Shown here: positions 5,481 to 5,939 of the stretch, piece after piece
How positions within the stretch are numbered: position 1 is the first letter of the stretch
Layout: each line of letters opens with the position of its first letter
The notes under the pieces: generated by a model
What the model saw: only the letters and a program-made list of their open reading frames with translations
Databases searched by the model: none
Told to the model about the DNA's origin: nothing
Source: Deltaproteobacteria bacterium
GTDB taxonomy: Bacteria; Desulfobacterota; GWC2-55-46; JAUVFY01
NCBI GenBank assembly: GCA_030594025.1
Contig: JAUVFY010000094.1
Coordinates: forward strand, 1-5,939
DNA length: 5,939 nt
Reading direction: 5' to 3'
Position numbers and translations under genes: made by a program

Positions 5481-5584
5481 CTTTTCTACGGGGGGCAGGC
5501 ATTTTTTGGTGAAAATCAAACGCGGTGTGCTTGAAAAACCCGGCGGGAAACAAGGGGGTGAAAGGTCGAGCCATACACCTGCGT

Positions 5585-5939
5585 TCAGGGAAGACCCTCC
5601 CTTATACTCGCCACCTCCCTGAGCATCTCGTCCCTGTGCGTCCCGGCCCAGTAAATACGGGCGCAGCCCGGGCAGGTGAGAAAACGTTTCTGCGTTTTGA
5701 AGACGTAGGCGGGGACCTTTTTTTCAACCGTGTCCCGGCCGATCTCCTCGAGCGGGATGTTACACCTAAGGCACCGCGTAAGAAACCTCCCCGGGTCCAT
5801 CCCGTAGACCGAAAGGACCTGGCGCAGCTGGTCTATCAGGTGGTCGCTCTCGATAAAAAGGTAATTGTCTCTAACCCACCTCCTGAGTATAAGGAGCGGG
5901 TCCCTCGTGAGTATGGTTCTCCGCTCCTCCGAGGCCCTC
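5585..5939 (-). CDS. Mut7-C RNase-domain protein with zinc ribbon (N-terminus outside window)
   Basis: The frame stays open to the right edge, giving the last 117 residues; the ATG at 5800 is internal because family-like sequence continues upstream. The visible part starts with RASEERRTILTRDPLL, which contains the conserved TRD (D13) of the PIN-like nuclease fold, then a segment ending in DQLRQVL. The zinc ribbon follows: CLRC (C56, C59) and CPGC (C89, C92), the latter leading into ARIYWAGTH. This layout is diagnostic of the Mut7-C domain (formerly DUF82), named after the C terminus of nematode Mut-7 and predicted to be an RNase. The biological target in bacteria is not established. Whether an N-terminal ubiquitin-like domain, found in some members, is present cannot be seen. 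The gene is followed by a 284-base spacer with three hairpins, so it probably ends its transcript there. Confidence 0.87.
   Translation of the reverse strand, partial: RASEERRTILTRDPLLILRRWVRDNYLFIESDHLIDQLRQVLSVYGMDPGRFLTRCLRCNIPLEEIGRDTVEKKVPAYVFKTQKRFLTCPGCARIYWAGTHRDEMLREVASIREGLP

Noticed and set aside
5301..5584. Cyclic-di-GMP riboswitch in the leader of the GGDEF-EAL gene
   Set aside because: I could not find the conserved GEMM helices or core on the minus strand; the spacer shows only simple terminator-like hairpins.
5509..5622. Small plus-strand frame of 37 residues starting with GTG
   Set aside because: It is Gly/Pro-rich, has a poorly spaced purine stretch as its only start signal, and overlaps the Mut7-C-domain gene in antisense.
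5585..5800. A complete 71-residue zinc-ribbon protein starting at the ATG at 5800
   Set aside because: The frame continues upstream to the window edge with typical Mut7-C sequence, including the TRD motif, so this is only the 3' part of a larger gene.

Overview
This is a chromosomal segment of about 5.9 kb with moderately high GC. It carries four complete protein genes and one partial one, with no sign of phage, transposon, CRISPR or RNA genes. Heavy use of ATA and AGG codons, purine-rich Shine-Dalgarno sites, a rubrerythrin-type ferritin-like protein and a PAS-PAS-GGDEF-EAL regulator all suit an anaerobic or microaerophilic free-living bacterium. Desulfobacterota (former Deltaproteobacteria) or Nitrospirota would fit, but no phylogenetic marker is present and the lineage is a guess.

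Layout from left to right: (1) a plus-strand concentrative nucleoside transporter (CNT/NupC family, 50-1255) whose own leader begins at the left edge. (2) A minus-strand lipoprotein metallopeptidase with a PDZ domain and an M48 domain (1284-2402, possibly initiating at 2504), convergent with the transporter across a 28-base T/C-rich gap. (3) A plus-strand ferritin-like (rubrerythrin-type) protein (2623-3102), divergent from the peptidase. (4) A minus-strand 716-residue PAS-PAS-GGDEF-EAL protein (3150-5300), convergent with the ferritin-like gene. (5) A 284-base AT-rich spacer (5301-5584) with several minus-strand terminator-like hairpins. (6) The 3' part of a minus-strand Mut7-C RNase-domain gene with a zinc ribbon, open at the right edge.

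Every gene looks independently transcribed; no multi-gene operon is visible. The functions are unrelated housekeeping or stress roles: nucleoside uptake, envelope protein quality control, iron or peroxide handling, cyclic-di-GMP turnover and RNA processing. I found no convincing new multi-gene system.

The points most worth a second look are within single genes and at gene boundaries. The ferritin-like protein has Lys where the first iron-ligand Glu is expected. The GGDEF motif reads GSDEF and has an 11-residue insertion after RxxD, while every EAL catalytic residue is retained, pointing to a phosphodiesterase with a regulatory GGDEF domain. The transporter lacks the usual Gln-Thr/Ser pair of its nucleobase site. 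Short tandem repeats sit at both ends of the peptidase gene and at the end of the ferritin-like gene, two of them embedding the stop codon.
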